64,000 bases of DNA from Methanobacteriales archaeon HGW-Methanobacteriales-1 (GCA_002839705.1 PGYO01000002.1:124001-188000), one strand, 5' to 3'; shown: positions 47,067-57,790, numbered from the stretch's first letter. Translations and numbers: made by a program. The notes: generated by a model from the sequence alone, not told the origin.

Positions 47067-48079
47067 TTTTATCACGAGAACATGAAACATTGCCTTTAGC
47101 CGAGCTCAGGGCTATTTTAGATGCTGAAAATATTGACTATGATTTAAAAGAAGTCGAAATGGGGATTGTAAAGCTTAAAACTGATAATGAGGATGCTGCA
47201 GATATTATTTCCAAAAGAATTGCATATGGTCATGAAATCTGCAGCTTAATTAAAGATACGGATATAGATAACTTGGAAAATGATATTTTATCAATTGATT
47301 GGAAAGAGATTATTGATGAAAACTTTGCCTTGCGGGTTAAAAAGATAGAATCTCCGGAAAACGATTCCCAAATAATGGAAAAAAAATTCGGAGCTTTAAT
47401 AAAAGCCCAGGCCGGGGAAGAAATTAAGGTAAAACTGGAAAAGCCCCAGACATTTATTAGAGTACTGGTTGTTGGATCACGGGTGCTGATTGGGAAAAGG
47501 GAAACAAAAATAGATAAAAAACACTTCTTTAATCTTAAACCCCATAAAAGACCTTTCTTTTATCCGGGATCAATGAGTCCTAAGCTGGCTAGGTGTATGA
47601 TTAATTTATCCCGGGCAAAAGCCGGAGATTTACTACTGGATCCCTTTTGTGGGACTGGTGGAATTCTCATTGAGGCTGGAATTATAGGAACTCGTATATT
47701 AGGCACGGATATTGATGAAAAAATGGTGAAAGGAACTGCCAAAAACCTTGAATATTGCGGGGCCCATGATTTCCACATTTTTCAAGCAGATGCTCGAAAA
47801 TTGGATCTGGAAGAAAAAGTTAATGCGGTGGTAACTGATCCTCCCTATGGTATTTCTGCTTCAACTGCAGGTGAAGAGAGCAGTACCATTTTCAGGGACT
47901 TTTTAAAATCAATCAGTAACAATTTACTGGAAAATGGCCTGATTTGTCTGGCCAGTCCACACTATGTGAGTGTTAATGACCTAATTCAAGGCACGGAGTT
48001 TAAAATATTGGAAAGGCATGAAATTAGGATGCACAAAAGTCTGACTCGTGTGATTTCTGTTCTGGGAAGAGCAGAATAA
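47051..48079 (+). CDS. tRNA (guanine10-N2)-dimethyltransferase (TrmG10/TRM11-like, TIGR01177)
   Basis: A 342-residue SAM-dependent tRNA methyltransferase. The N-terminal ~150 residues form the THUMP-like RNA-binding part, ending in the linker KRPFFYPGSMSPKLARCM. The methyltransferase core has LLDPFCGTGGILIEAG (motif I) and the catalytic VVTDPPYGIS (motif IV). AGGAGTG lies nine bases before the ATG inside the upstream flavoprotein gene. It modifies G10 of tRNA in related archaea; this is from family knowledge. Confidence 0.9.
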   Translation: MEIFLILSREHETLPLAELRAILDAENIDYDLKEVEMGIVKLKTDNEDAADIISKRIAYGHEICSLIKDTDIDNLENDILSIDWKEIIDENFALRVKKIESPENDSQIMEKKFGALIKAQAGEEIKVKLEKPQTFIRVLVVGSRVLIGKRETKIDKKHFFNLKPHKRPFFYPGSMSPKLARCMINLSRAKAGDLLLDPFCGTGGILIEAGIIGTRILGTDIDEKMVKGTAKNLEYCGAHDFHIFQADARKLDLEEKVNAVVTDPPYGISASTAGEESSTIFRDFLKSISNNLLENGLICLASPHYVSVNDLIQGTEFKILERHEIRMHKSLTRVISVLGRAE

Positions 48080-48394
48080 ACCATCTTTTTTTATTTATAT
48101 TTCTTGTATTTTCACAATTTTAAAATATTTACAATCATAATTAAAAATTATGATACCCATTTACTATAATTAAATTCTTAAATAATACTTTAAACCCAAT
48201 CCATTAATTAATTCCATCATTAAAATATTGTTAAAATATAATAGGATTGAATGCACATATTAAAATGATATAAATTATAAGTGATTAGTTAAATTGTAAA
48301 TCAGCAAAATCATTAAAATATCTTAATTGCTATTAAAACAGATTTTTATATCATTAAATGACTTTTATACTATGAAATTAAGAAGGGGATATAA
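48080..48394. other. AT-rich intergenic region upstream of cimA
   Basis: 315 bases without a gene. The 3' end carries AAGGGGATATAA, the ribosome site of cimA. No attenuator or riboswitch recognised. Confidence 0.5.
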
Positions 48395-49888
48395 TTGAAG
48401 GTCAATGTACTAGATACAACACTTAGAGATGGGGAACAGACTCCTGGGGTTTCATTAACTCCTGATGAAAAACTAAGAATAGCTTTAAAGCTGGATTCTA
48501 TGGGAGTTAACATTATTGAGGCCGGTTCGGCTATAACTTCTCCTGGTGAAAAATTAGGAATAAAAAAAATTACCAGTGAGGGCCTTTCCGCAGAAATCTG
48601 CAGTTTTGCCCGTGCTGTAAAAGTGGACATTGATGCTGCCCTGGAATGTGACGTGGACAGTGTACATTTGGTAGTTCCTACTTCTGATCTTCATATTGAG
48701 CATAAACTCCGGAAAACTCGAGAAGAAGTCCTGGAGCAGGCCATAGAATCTACCCAATATGCGGTGGATCACGGGCTTCTGGTAGAACTTTCTGCAGAGG
48801 ATTCCACCAGAAGTGACATGGAATTTTTAACTAAAATCTTTGAAGAAGGAATTAAAACAGGTGCAAAGCGAATCTGTGCCTGTGACACGGTGGGAATGCT
48901 TACACCTGAGAAATCAATGGAATTTTATGGCCAGTTAAGCAAAATCGGGGCACCTTTAAGTGTCCACTGCCACAATGACTTTGGCCTGGCCGTAGCCAAT
49001 TCACTATCTGCCCTCAGGGCCGGCGCAACTGAAGTTCATGCTACAATTAATGGTATAGGTGAGCGAGCAGGTAATGCATCCTTAGAAGAGATTGCGGTGG
49101 CTTTACACTCATTATATAATGTAAAAACAGATATCAATATTCAGATGCTATATGAAACCTCTCGGATGGTTGCCCGGCTTACTGGTGTTTACCTACAGCC
49201 TAATAAGGCCATTGTAGGGGAAAATGCATTTGCTCATGAATCTGGAATACACGCGGATGGTGTAATTAAGAAAGCAGAAACTTATGAACCTATTACTCCA
49301 GAACTGGTAGGCCATCAACGTAGATTTGTCATGGGGAAACACATAGGTACTAAACTTCTACAAAAACGTGTGGATGAGCTAGGATTGAAGGTAAATCAAG
49401 ATCAATTAATGCAAATATTCAATCGGGTTAAATCTTTAGGAGATATGGGTAAATGTGTTACTGATATCGATTTACAGGCCATAACTGAGGACGTTATGGG
49501 TATTGTTCAGGAAAAAGTGGTTGATTTAGAAGAAGTTACCATCGTTTCCGGTAATAAAGTAATCCCTACCGCATCAGTTAAGCTTAAAATTAATGATAAG
49601 GATATTTTAGAAGCTGGAGTGGGATTGGGGCCTGTGGATGCAGCAATAGTCGCTATAAAGAAAAGTATCTCTGATTTTGCAGATATTGAGCTGGAAGAAT
49701 ACCACGTAGATGCTATCACGGGAGGTACTGATGCGCTTATTGATGTGGTGGTAAAACTAAGACATGAAGATAAGCTTATAAGTGCTCGAAGTACTCACCC
49801 AGACATTATCATGGCCAGTGTAGAAGCTTATTTAAGTGGAGTAAATAGACTTTTAGCAGATAAAAAGGAAAGAGAAGCTTTAGAATAA
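48395..49888 (+). CDS. cimA: (R)-citramalate synthase
   Basis: A 497-residue enzyme condensing pyruvate and acetyl-CoA to citramalate, opening isoleucine synthesis in methanogens. The TIM-barrel begins [19 protein letters not shown], then [10 protein letters not shown]-like [16 protein letters not shown] with metal ligands, and [23 protein letters not shown] matches methanogen CimA rather than LeuA or AksA. The C-terminal ~130 residues form the LeuA dimer domain used for feedback control. Start is TTG after AAGGGGATATAA. No other branched-chain gene is adjacent. Confidence 0.9.
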   Translation: MKVNVLDTTLRDGEQTPGVSLTPDEKLRIALKLDSMGVNIIEAGSAITSPGEKLGIKKITSEGLSAEICSFARAVKVDIDAALECDVDSVHLVVPTSDLHIEHKLRKTREEVLEQAIESTQYAVDHGLLVELSAEDSTRSDMEFLTKIFEEGIKTGAKRICACDTVGMLTPEKSMEFYGQLSKIGAPLSVHCHNDFGLAVANSLSALRAGATEVHATINGIGERAGNASLEEIAVALHSLYNVKTDINIQMLYETSRMVARLTGVYLQPNKAIVGENAFAHESGIHADGVIKKAETYEPITPELVGHQRRFVMGKHIGTKLLQKRVDELGLKVNQDQLMQIFNRVKSLGDMGKCVTDIDLQAITEDVMGIVQEKVVDLEEVTIVSGNKVIPTASVKLKINDKDILEAGVGLGPVDAAIVAIKKSISDFADIELEEYHVDAITGGTDALIDVVVKLRHEDKLISARSTHPDIIMASVEAYLSGVNRLLADKKEREALE

Positions 49889-50054
49889 TTTTATTTAATA
49901 GGTATAAATAAAAATAGAATATTCATGAATTTGAATTATTTTATTTCTAAAAACTTCTAAATTTTTCTTAATATTTTTATCGGTGTATCTAAAATTATTT
50001 CAAATAATAAATAAAAATCAAATAATTTATAACTAGGACATTTCCTGTGATTTC

Positions 50055-50603
50055 ATGATTTTAAATGATAATATTCCTCAAATTAAGATTATAGGATTCA
50101 AATCCGAAATTAAAGATGTAGCTATAACTTTAAAATTAATTAATGAATTAAATGATAATGATTCTAATTTTACAGTTCAACTTTTAGATGCTCGAGGTAT
50201 AGCTAGTGAAAAACACATTTTAAATGCTACTATTCATGCTATCAATGCTTTTAAAAGAAAAAACAATATTGCAAAAGATTTGGGAATGGAAATATGTCTT
50301 CGTGCATCTGCCCAACGGCAAATCTCACGGGCCATAGAAATTCTAGGACTTAAAGAGGGGCCCATGGATATTTGTGCTGTTTTAGTGGGCTGCAATTCTG
50401 ATGAACGCGGTTCTTCTATGGATATTGCCCAGAGCATTGAAAATAAATTAAATGAGATGTTTACTAGGGATGATAGTGTATTAGAAGCAAATGAGCAAAT
50501 TCTTAAAAAAATTTACAATATTGAAAATGAAGAAATGGAAGTTTTGGGAAGTGTCACCTACACACTCATAGAAAGAACTACCATTTTAATTTTGGATGCA
50601 TAG
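50055..50603 (+). CDS. KEOPS complex subunit Cgi121
   Basis: A 182-residue protein of the Cgi121/TPRKB family, which supports the KEOPS complex in making t6A37 on tRNA. The central block is typical: HAINAFKRKNNIAKDLGMEI, RASAQRQISRAIEILGLKEG and ILVGCNSD-like VLVGCNSDE. GTGATTTC precedes the ATG. Its 3' end overlaps the convergent PLP gene by 26 bases. Other KEOPS genes are not in this window. Confidence 0.88.
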   Translation: MILNDNIPQIKIIGFKSEIKDVAITLKLINELNDNDSNFTVQLLDARGIASEKHILNATIHAINAFKRKNNIAKDLGMEICLRASAQRQISRAIEILGLKEGPMDICAVLVGCNSDERGSSMDIAQSIENKLNEMFTRDDSVLEANEQILKKIYNIENEEMEVLGSVTYTLIERTTILILDA

Positions 50604-51603
50604 GATATTCATTATTACTTGTGTTAAACACTGTAGTTTCAACATGTTCCTTAATTTCTGAAAGGTTTTCTTTGTTTAAACAATCAGTATCCAGATTCTT
50701 AATTTCTATACAAACCGCTTTTTCCATCAGACGATCATAAAGGGGACAATTTGTTATAATACTACGACCATCAAGGTTTATTTTTTCTCTTAGAGTTCTA
50801 CCATGGGTTTTAGGGTCATTGGATGGGACAATTACATTAATTCCTCTTTTATCTTCATGAAAAGTGTTTGGAATATTATTTTTAAGGATTTTACAAGCAT
50901 GCATAGTTTCAAATAGATTAAATGAGGCCTTTTGTATTTCGGTGGCAATTCCCGCCGCAGTAATTGGATCAGCTCTAAGTGTTTTCAAAAGAAAACGGGA
51001 ATTATCCAATATTTTCTTTTCATTGGTGGAAATAAAGCCCCCATTGCCTACATTAACAATTTTGGGAGAGCCGGTAGATGCTATTATAATATGGGCATGT
51101 TCACCATTGCAGAGTCTTTTTTCTGGATCCCCTACACTGCCTGAAGCGTCCTCCACTAAAATGATATTATTTTCACAACAGACTTCAAATAATTCTTTAA
51201 CTGGTTGTTCTGCGGTGTATCCTGCAAAACTAGTAATAAATATGGCAGAAGGATTTGTTTTCAGTTGTTTTAAGTATTCTTCCAGCAAATCGGGGTAAAT
51301 TATTCCCTTTTCAGTGGGTATGAAATAAACTTCTCTTTTTAGAAATTCAGCGATTTTTTTCAAGCCACTCCATCCGCCCTGATCTGGAAGAATAAATGGG
51401 CCTTCTAGAGCATTCATAACACTTATTATAGCAGAATTGCCACTGTTAACTAATTTAATATATTCATGACCAGTTAGCTTTTTTATTCCTTCTTCGGCAG
51501 CTTTAATTTCTGGATTAATTCCTCTTCCGGTAAATGGATTTAAAGCAGCGTGACTCATGGCCTTTTGAGTTTCAATAGATGGTTTCTTGAATATCAATTT
51601 CAA
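50578..51603 (-). CDS. PLP-dependent aminotransferase-like protein (DegT/DnrJ-like)
   Basis: A 341-residue fold-type I PLP enzyme. YIKLVNSGNSAIISVMN lies near the start, FITSFAGYTAEQPV and LVEDASGSVGDP supply the cofactor Asp region, and IIASTGSPKIVNVGNGG holds the likely Schiff-base Lys. This matches DegT/EryC1-like enzymes, with unclear substrate. The start is TTG preceded by GGAAGGATAATA. The 3' end overlaps cgi121 tail-to-tail by 26 bases. No sugar gene cluster is nearby. Confidence 0.8.
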   Translation of the reverse strand: MKLIFKKPSIETQKAMSHAALNPFTGRGINPEIKAAEEGIKKLTGHEYIKLVNSGNSAIISVMNALEGPFILPDQGGWSGLKKIAEFLKREVYFIPTEKGIIYPDLLEEYLKQLKTNPSAIFITSFAGYTAEQPVKELFEVCCENNIILVEDASGSVGDPEKRLCNGEHAHIIIASTGSPKIVNVGNGGFISTNEKKILDNSRFLLKTLRADPITAAGIATEIQKASFNLFETMHACKILKNNIPNTFHEDKRGINVIVPSNDPKTHGRTLREKINLDGRSIITNCPLYDRLMEKAVCIEIKNLDTDCLNKENLSEIKEHVETTVFNTSNNEYPMHPKLKW

Positions 51604-51746
51604 TATTATCCTTCCTTAAATCGCTATTTTCTGTAAATTCTACATTTAATAAATTTTTCATTAAAAATCTAAAATTCAATTAATTAATTATTCCATCTCA
51701 ATTTAATTCTAATACGACTATTATGAATTTTATTTTTTAAAATAGA

Positions 51747-52916
51747 TTATTTTTTTAAAAAAGCATCCAGAGTGGTTTGTCGAGACTGCAAAATATCTTT
51801 TAAAAGGTCGCTTTTTTTAACAAATTTATTCAATGGAATCTTTAACTTTGTACCAACATAACTCAGAGAAGATTTCAAATCTTCAAATTCTTTACATGGT
51901 TGTTCCATGGCATATTTAACATTTTCTCTCACATTAAAAACACCTAATGGCACATAACCGGAGTAAGCTTCTCTTAATACAATGGCTCCGGCCTGTTTTT
52001 GTTCTCGATTAAGGGCATCCAGCACTCCCATTTTACAGGTGTAATAGCATCCTCCCACACGAGAATATTCTTTTTTACCGGCATTGGTTTCATAATCAGA
52101 GAAAATAAGCTCTTCTTTACCTAAAACTCTTATAAATGCCTCCATCCATTCGTATTGCCACTCAGTTGGTATTAAAATAACTGCATAATAATTATTCAGA
52201 CTGGAAAATTCATAAACACGGTGGGTGTCAATAATTTCATAATTTCTAACATTCTTAAGTAAACTATCGGCCAGGGTACTGTCACAAGCAGTTATAGACC
52301 ATCGGGTGGGTACCAATTTTCTTCGCTTTCCAGTACCAATGGCTCCTACTGAAAATGCCTTTTGAACATTTGAAAATGGAACTCCATTGTTATGTAATTC
52401 TGTTAAGGCCTCTCGAGCTCTTAAATCACTGTCATAGAAAACTTTTTCCAGCTCCCGATCCCATTTAACTGCATCTATGTCAAATTTTTCTATGAGTGCA
52501 CTGGGCCCATGTGGTGTTGTTTCTTCACTAAAAGATAATCCTCGGGGTCTTTTATTGAAAGTAGCTTCACTGTCAATAGAGGTAGATGATAAAGATATTT
52601 CCTGAAGTTTTTCTACAAAAGAATTGTTAATATCATCAATACTCACTGTTTGCTTTCCACGCACCAGTGATAAACGGTAACCAATTATGTCGTTTTGGCT
52701 TTTTTCACCAGGAATCCATGATTCCGGAGAGTCCATGATGGCAGTATCTCCCTGCATAGGAACCATCATCGGTCCAGCATAGACTTTGGGATAATTCCAG
52801 CTTCCAATAAAAACCGATGGTGGTGTACTTCCATCTAATTCTTGACCAATCTTAATGGATTTCATTTTCATATTGGCCGTTAATTTTTGAAGATAAGCAT
52901 TTTTACTTCTTATCAT
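51747..52916 (-). CDS. nreA: NreA DNA-repair protein with PIP box
   Basis: A 389-residue Nre-family protein, archaeal DNA repair factor. The N-terminal [17 protein letters not shown] and the central [16 protein letters not shown] are family hallmarks. The C-terminus ends in [10 protein letters not shown], a PIP box for binding the sliding clamp PCNA. NreA without an N-terminal zinc finger is the shorter form. A later in-frame ATG is possible, but the first is kept. The gene stands alone. Confidence 0.9.
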   Translation of the reverse strand: MIRSKNAYLQKLTANMKMKSIKIGQELDGSTPPSVFIGSWNYPKVYAGPMMVPMQGDTAIMDSPESWIPGEKSQNDIIGYRLSLVRGKQTVSIDDINNSFVEKLQEISLSSTSIDSEATFNKRPRGLSFSEETTPHGPSALIEKFDIDAVKWDRELEKVFYDSDLRAREALTELHNNGVPFSNVQKAFSVGAIGTGKRRKLVPTRWSITACDSTLADSLLKNVRNYEIIDTHRVYEFSSLNNYYAVILIPTEWQYEWMEAFIRVLGKEELIFSDYETNAGKKEYSRVGGCYYTCKMGVLDALNREQKQAGAIVLREAYSGYVPLGVFNVRENVKYAMEQPCKEFEDLKSSLSYVGTKLKIPLNKFVKKSDLLKDILQSRQTTLDAFLKK

Positions 52917-53037
52917 GAGTTTAAAACCTTTAAAAACGTTTATGTGCTTGAATATTATTTAATTTTTATTTTTTATAAAATGAATTAAATTTTATCTCTT
53001 AATTAAATCCCTTCCATTTACCTCGTCAATTAACACA

Positions 53038-53517
53038 TCAATCATGTTTTTTCTGGGGAACAAACTTCAATGAAGCGGAATTCATACAGTAACGTTTGTA
53101 AGTAGGTTCCGGCCCGTCATCAAAGACATGTCCTAGATGTGCATCACAACGTGCACATAAAACCTCGGTTCTGACCATAAATAAGCTGCGATCGGTGATA
53201 AAGTTCACGTTTTCAGGAGCAACAGCATCCCAAAAGCTAGGCCAACCAGTTCCAGATTCAAATTTAGTTTTCGATTCAAAAAGATCAGTTCCACAGCAAA
53301 CACAACGATAAATACCGTCTTCATGACAATCATGGTATTTCCCAGTAAAGGCCAGTTCAGTGCCTTTTTTCCGAGCAACTTTAAATTCTTCTCGTCCCAG
53401 GATGGATTTCCATTCATCATCGCTTTTGATAATTTTTTCTACCATTTCTATTTTCTTTGATTTTATAAAATAGATAGGTATTTCATTATTTTTATTTTCA
53501 GATTTTTGAGAGGCCAT
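53038..53517 (-). CDS. msrB: Peptide methionine-(R)-sulfoxide reductase
   Basis: A 159-residue MsrB repairing oxidised Met residues. Zinc Cys pairs are CVCC and CARC; the catalytic Cys lies in KRYCMNSASL. The family usually starts around MVEKIIKSDDEW (ATG at 53445), so the first 24 residues are an extension. No strong ribosome site at either ATG; a TATA-like element about 35 bases upstream of the outer ATG suggests a short leader. Fits with the oxygen-defence genes elsewhere in the window. Confidence 0.93.
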   Translation of the reverse strand: MASQKSENKNNEIPIYFIKSKKIEMVEKIIKSDDEWKSILGREEFKVARKKGTELAFTGKYHDCHEDGIYRCVCCGTDLFESKTKFESGTGWPSFWDAVAPENVNFITDRSLFMVRTEVLCARCDAHLGHVFDDGPEPTYKRYCMNSASLKFVPQKKHD

Positions 53518-53749
53518 AATTCTAACTATACTATGTTTTTAATTTCATATATTTTTATTTTATTTCTCTCTCAATTTCATCAACTTTAATTCATAACTCA
53601 ATTCACTAACATTATAATTCCTCGAAATTAATAAAGAAATTTTTATGGATGAGGATTAAATAAATAATTCTTTATATCCTAACTCTTTATATCCACCAAA
53701 ACAAGACTTAATTCTATCATTAAGATTCAATCAATTAAGGTGTAATTAT

Positions 53750-54388
53750 ATGAAAAATATTTTATGTTATGGTGATTCTAATACATGGGGCTTTGATCCT
53801 ACCACTGAAAATCGCATAATTCATAATAAAAGATGGCCGGGTGTTCTTCAAAATAATTTAGGGGCTGATTTCAATGTTATTGAAGAAGGTTTAAATGGCC
53901 GAACCACAGTATGGGATGATCCACTTCATGGAGGATTTAAAAATGGGAAGGAATATTTAACTCCTTGCCTAGCTTCTCATAAACCGCTGGACCTGGTTAT
54001 TTTGTTTTTAGGAACCAATGATCTTAAAACCAGGTTTTCATTAACTGCTTCTGAAGTTACCAGTGGAATTCAGATCCTGATTAATATGGTATTAAATAGT
54101 AATTCTGGTATTGATGAAGATTCACCTCAGCTACTTCTGGTTTCTCCGCCATTAATTGGTGAGGTTCCACCATCTTCCAGATTTTGTGAAGAATTTGAAG
54201 GAGCTTGTGAAAAATCCAGGAAATTAGGGCCTTATTTTAAAGAGGTAGCTCGGGAATATAATTTAGAGTTCTTAGATGCTTCAGATATAGTTAAAGCCAG
54301 TGAAATTGACGGTATTCACCTGGATATAGATCAGCATATTAAATTGGGCCATTATATGGCTGAAAAAGTTCTTAAAATATTAGAATAA
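53750..54388 (+). CDS. SGNH/GDSL-family hydrolase
   Basis: A 212-residue esterase-like enzyme. Block I is ILCYGDSNTWG with nucleophile S9, block III is LFLGTNDLKT, block V is DGIHLDIDQH with catalytic Asp and His. GLNGRTTVWDDP supplies the Gly of block II. No signal peptide, so it is cytoplasmic. AAGGTGTAATTAT precedes the ATG. Substrate unknown; such genes are often bacterial in origin. Confidence 0.92.
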   Translation: MKNILCYGDSNTWGFDPTTENRIIHNKRWPGVLQNNLGADFNVIEEGLNGRTTVWDDPLHGGFKNGKEYLTPCLASHKPLDLVILFLGTNDLKTRFSLTASEVTSGIQILINMVLNSNSGIDEDSPQLLLVSPPLIGEVPPSSRFCEEFEGACEKSRKLGPYFKEVAREYNLEFLDASDIVKASEIDGIHLDIDQHIKLGHYMAEKVLKILE

Positions 54389-54426
54389 AAATGTCTATAT
54401 ATTCAATTTGAAAGATTATTTAAAAA

Positions 54427-55083
54427 CTATTCCTGATTTATTTTATTTTCCACTAGAAATTCCTCCCAAAGATTTCCTCTTTCTATGGGAACTCCATGGG
54501 CAGGGCATATCCATTTAAAAGATAATTTATCTATTTTTGCAATGGATTCATGTATTATGGAATCATTCCAGTTCATAAGGGATATCATGGGTTTTATTTT
54601 ATCTGGTGAGGTTCTTAACAGGTCCCCCGCAAAAAGCACATTTTCAAAAAGAATACACACATGGCCCGGTGTATGTCCAGGAGATGATATAATTTCCATC
54701 TGGTTGTTGATTATTCCATTTTCAGGGTATGGATTTATCTTTTCAGGTAATTTTGGCTTCATAAATAAGGATAATATTCTCTTTATTCCATGCCGTGCTT
54801 TTTCACCATAGATATAAGGAATATCTTCTTTAGAGGCCCATACTTTGGCCCCGGTGGCCTTTTCTAATAGGGCCACATTGCCAATGTGGTCTATATCATG
54901 GTGGGTTAGCATGATGTGTTTAATATCACTTAATTCCATATTTAATGATTCTAATTCTTTTAAAAGGGCTTTTCCCTGGCGGGGCATTCCAGTATCAATT
55001 ACTGTGATTTCTTCATCTAAAACAAGATAAGCATAATTCCCTTTTGTTGATTCTAAAGCATGAACTTTTTCAGTTACTTTCAT
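54427..55083 (-). CDS. MBL-fold hydrolase
   Basis: A 218-residue metallo-beta-lactamase-fold enzyme. The metal motif is HIMLTHHDIDHIGN, with H in SSPGHTPGHVC, D in VLFAGDLL and H in CPAHGVP. No signal peptide. I start at ATG 55083, with GGTCTTGGAT just before, over a TTG three codons upstream. It converges with the SGNH gene. Substrate unknown; glyoxalase II or a quorum-quenching lactonase are possible. Confidence 0.9.
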   Translation of the reverse strand: MKVTEKVHALESTKGNYAYLVLDEEITVIDTGMPRQGKALLKELESLNMELSDIKHIMLTHHDIDHIGNVALLEKATGAKVWASKEDIPYIYGEKARHGIKRILSLFMKPKLPEKINPYPENGIINNQMEIISSPGHTPGHVCILFENVLFAGDLLRTSPDKIKPMISLMNWNDSIIHESIAKIDKLSFKWICPAHGVPIERGNLWEEFLVENKINQE

Positions 55084-55241
55084 AGTATCCAAGACCTTTT
55101 CTTAATGATTAAGGTATCTCTAATTTAGATTATTATTCTGGAAATTAAATATAACTAATTAATTTGTTTCCATAATTAATATAAAAAGATTTATTTCTAT
55201 AATTAATTAGAATTTTAATTAAAAGCATTTCAGGAGTAAAA

Positions 55242-56099
55242 ATGTCACAAATGGAAAATAAAAAGAAAACAGGCCGAGAAAAGAGGGGAGAAATTAATAA
55301 ATTAGATTCGACTCCCTATCTTGATTACTCCACCAATCAATTGATTGAAATGCTGGAAAGCCATGAGGCCCAGAAGAGAACAATCGCGGCCACGATTTTA
55401 AGGGATAAAAGAGAGAAAGAAGCGATCGAATCACTTGCTTACGCCTTAAAAATTGAAAAAGCACTATATTCCAGAATCGCTATTTCTGAAGCTCTGGGAG
55501 AAATGGGAGAATCTGCAGTTGTCCCTGTTGCAGATTTACTGGGCCAAATAGGATCCAATCAAGAAACAGAATTACCTAAAAAATATTTTAATAAGAAAAG
55601 TTATCCTCTGGTGCGGGACATGGCGGCCAGAACTTTAGTTAAAATTGGAAAACCAGCCACACCTTATTTAATTGAAATTTTAGAAAGTGAACAAGACATT
55701 TTTATCAAACAACAGGCCATTGATACTTTAGGTGCAATTGCTGCTAAAACTGGCGATTATCGTTCTTTAAAGCCAATCATTAACTGCTTTGATAATATTG
55801 TGGGAATTAATCAAGAGGATATTAATTCAGATGAAAATTTGGATAAAGTTACATTGTGGAAAATAATCCGGTCTTTAAGTGCTTTTAAAAATTCCAAAGA
55901 AGCTGTAAAATGTTTAATACTTGTTTTAAATAGTTACTCAGATTCACCATTACAATGGGAATCGGCCCGAAGTTTAGGCCAGATTGGTGTTTCATCTCCA
56001 GAAGTCTTGGAAATCCTGAGTAAAATGGAAGAATCTAACAATGTAGAGATTAAAAAAGCTGCTAAAAATGCAATCATATCTTTAGAAAAAGATTTATAA
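55242..56099 (+). CDS. HEAT-repeat protein
   Basis: A 285-residue all-helical repeat protein. At least five HEAT-like helical pairs run from about residue 30 to 280, including VRDMAARTLVKIGKPA, FIKQQAIDTLGAIAAKTG and QWESARSLGQIGVSSPE. The N-terminus is basic. GGAG precedes the ATG. Possible scaffold or PBS-lyase-like role; no catalytic motif. Function unknown. Confidence 0.86.
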   Translation: MSQMENKKKTGREKRGEINKLDSTPYLDYSTNQLIEMLESHEAQKRTIAATILRDKREKEAIESLAYALKIEKALYSRIAISEALGEMGESAVVPVADLLGQIGSNQETELPKKYFNKKSYPLVRDMAARTLVKIGKPATPYLIEILESEQDIFIKQQAIDTLGAIAAKTGDYRSLKPIINCFDNIVGINQEDINSDENLDKVTLWKIIRSLSAFKNSKEAVKCLILVLNSYSDSPLQWESARSLGQIGVSSPEVLEILSKMEESNNVEIKKAAKNAIISLEKDL

Positions 56100-56187
56100 A
56101 AATTTATTAACTTACAAGTAGATATTATTTATAGATACAGACTCTAAGTTTCAGAACTTAAATATATCCTCATAAGGAGTGGATTTA

Positions 56188-56739
56188 ATGAAAAAAGCTT
56201 TACTGGTAATAGATGTGCAAAATGAATATTTTGATGGTAAATTACCAATTGAATATCCAGAAAATAGTTTTGAAAACATAATACTGGCCATAGATTCAGC
56301 CAATCAAAAAAATATTCCTGTAATTCTTATTCAACACACCAGTTCTGATGAATATTCTTTTACTTTTAAAAAAGGATCCAAAGAATGGGAAATTCACGAA
56401 GATGTCCTTAAAAGGGATCATGACATTATAATTGAGAAAAATTTACCTGGAAGTTTCACCGGAACTCAATTAGAAGCATATTTAAAAGAAAATGATATAG
56501 AAAACGTGGCCATTTGTGGATACATGACTCATATGTGCTGTGATACCACGGCCCGTCAGGCCATGCATCTGGGCTTTGATGTGGAATTTATAGATGATGC
56601 CACGGGAACTCTTGATTTATCAAATTATGCCGGAGATATTAGTGCTGAGGAACTCCATAAGGCCATTTTAATTGTTCAGGCCATGAAATTCAGTGATGTA
56701 ATTTCTACTGAGGATTGGATTAGGAGTTTAGAATTGTGA
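56188..56739 (+). CDS. Cysteine hydrolase (isochorismatase superfamily)
   Basis: A 183-residue hydrolase. The catalytic triad is visible: D in LLVIDVQNEYF, K in IIEKNLPGSF and C in GYMTHMCCDTTAR. AAGGAGTG precedes ATG 56188; a GTG three codons earlier is less likely. Nicotinamidase-like or other amide hydrolase; the partner pathway is not visible. Confidence 0.92.
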   Translation: MKKALLVIDVQNEYFDGKLPIEYPENSFENIILAIDSANQKNIPVILIQHTSSDEYSFTFKKGSKEWEIHEDVLKRDHDIIIEKNLPGSFTGTQLEAYLKENDIENVAICGYMTHMCCDTTARQAMHLGFDVEFIDDATGTLDLSNYAGDISAEELHKAILIVQAMKFSDVISTEDWIRSLEL

Positions 56740-56767
56740 TTGTTCTTTAAAATAAATTCCCTAATAT

Positions 56768-57436
56768 TTACTTTTTTAATTTACCCATATAATAAAATCC
56801 ATTTGATTTATTACCATTCATGGTATCATATATAGTTTTTTCAAATATTAATTCTTGGTAATCTTTTGTTAGATTTGAAATGTATTCTGATGAATGATGT
56901 CTTAAAACAGCACCTTCTGGAAGTTCAAAAACACCATATATTCCGTATTTATTTTTATATTTTTCATATCGTTTTAGATTGCGCGGGTCATCATTTAAGG
57001 AATAATCATTAATGTATAAGATTCCACCTTTCTTTAAAACCCTTGAAATCTCGGAGATTAAGTTTTTCTGCATTTTTTGATCGGCGGTGCAGGTTAAAAC
57101 TGCAATAAGGAGCACGGCATCAAATTCATTATCAGAAAATGGTAATTTTTCACCATTATGCTTGGAAAGATTCAGGTGGGGATGTAATTTCAATCCACGA
57201 TCTATCATAGCCTGGGAGAAGTCTATGCCCCTTAAATTCTTAAATCCATTCTCATGGAGTTCATTCAATGTCCGGCCATAACCACAGCCCACATCCAGGA
57301 TTTTCATATCCTTGGAGACATATTTTTCAAACTCTTTTAATTGAAAAGGAGTGGGGAATTCTTTTTTATCTGCTACTTCGTCCCAGTATGGTTCTTGATT
57401 AGGAATCTTAGCCATATAATCATTTTTTAGATTCAT
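56768..57436 (-). CDS. Class I SAM-dependent methyltransferase
   Basis: A 222-residue methyltransferase. Motif I is ILDVGCGYGRTLNELH, followed by LRGIDFSQAMID and FDAVLLIAVLTC, and the post-IV motif near LKKGGILYINDYS. I start at ATG 57436, with AAGTGATAAT upstream; an upstream GTG would add three residues. It converges with the cysteine hydrolase. Substrate unknown. Confidence 0.88.
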   Translation of the reverse strand: MNLKNDYMAKIPNQEPYWDEVADKKEFPTPFQLKEFEKYVSKDMKILDVGCGYGRTLNELHENGFKNLRGIDFSQAMIDRGLKLHPHLNLSKHNGEKLPFSDNEFDAVLLIAVLTCTADQKMQKNLISEISRVLKKGGILYINDYSLNDDPRNLKRYEKYKNKYGIYGVFELPEGAVLRHHSSEYISNLTKDYQELIFEKTIYDTMNGNKSNGFYYMGKLKK

Positions 57437-57620
57437 TATTATCACTTGAGATAAATATTTTATTTAAAGATATTATAATTCATGTTTAATTTTAAAATAA
57501 GATAATTTAATAATTTTTTATTTAATTAATATCAACTATCTGGAATATTTCATAACAATTTATATTTATAATGATTAATCATGGTAAAATATATATACGT
57601 TTAAGTCAATTTTAGTAATA

Positions 57621-57725
57621 ATGGAAAAAGTGAAATGGTGGTACTAAATTGACGAAGTAGCACTTATAGGAGATATAGTGCAGGTTGATGCACTTCCCAA
57701 ACCAGAAGTGGTAAATTATGTGTAA
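57621..57725 (+). pseudogene. Possible interrupted mini-ORF or small RNA upstream of the panE-like gene
   Basis: ATG at 57621 opens MEKVKWWY, stops at TAA (57645), and the same frame then reads 25 more codons (IDEVALIGDIVQVDALPKPE and four more residues) to TAA at 57723. A GTG at 57678, after TAGGAGA, could restart translation. AGTGCA and TGCACT around the GGTTGA loop (about 57677-57694) form a perfect 6-bp hairpin. A TATA-like run (TATATATACG, about 57590) precedes it. It may be a decayed small gene, a structured leader or a small RNA. Confidence 0.35.
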
Positions 57726-57790
57726 TATACTTTTACATTAGAAGAATATGATTGAAATTGAATTAAATAAAATATAATTGGGGTTACCAA

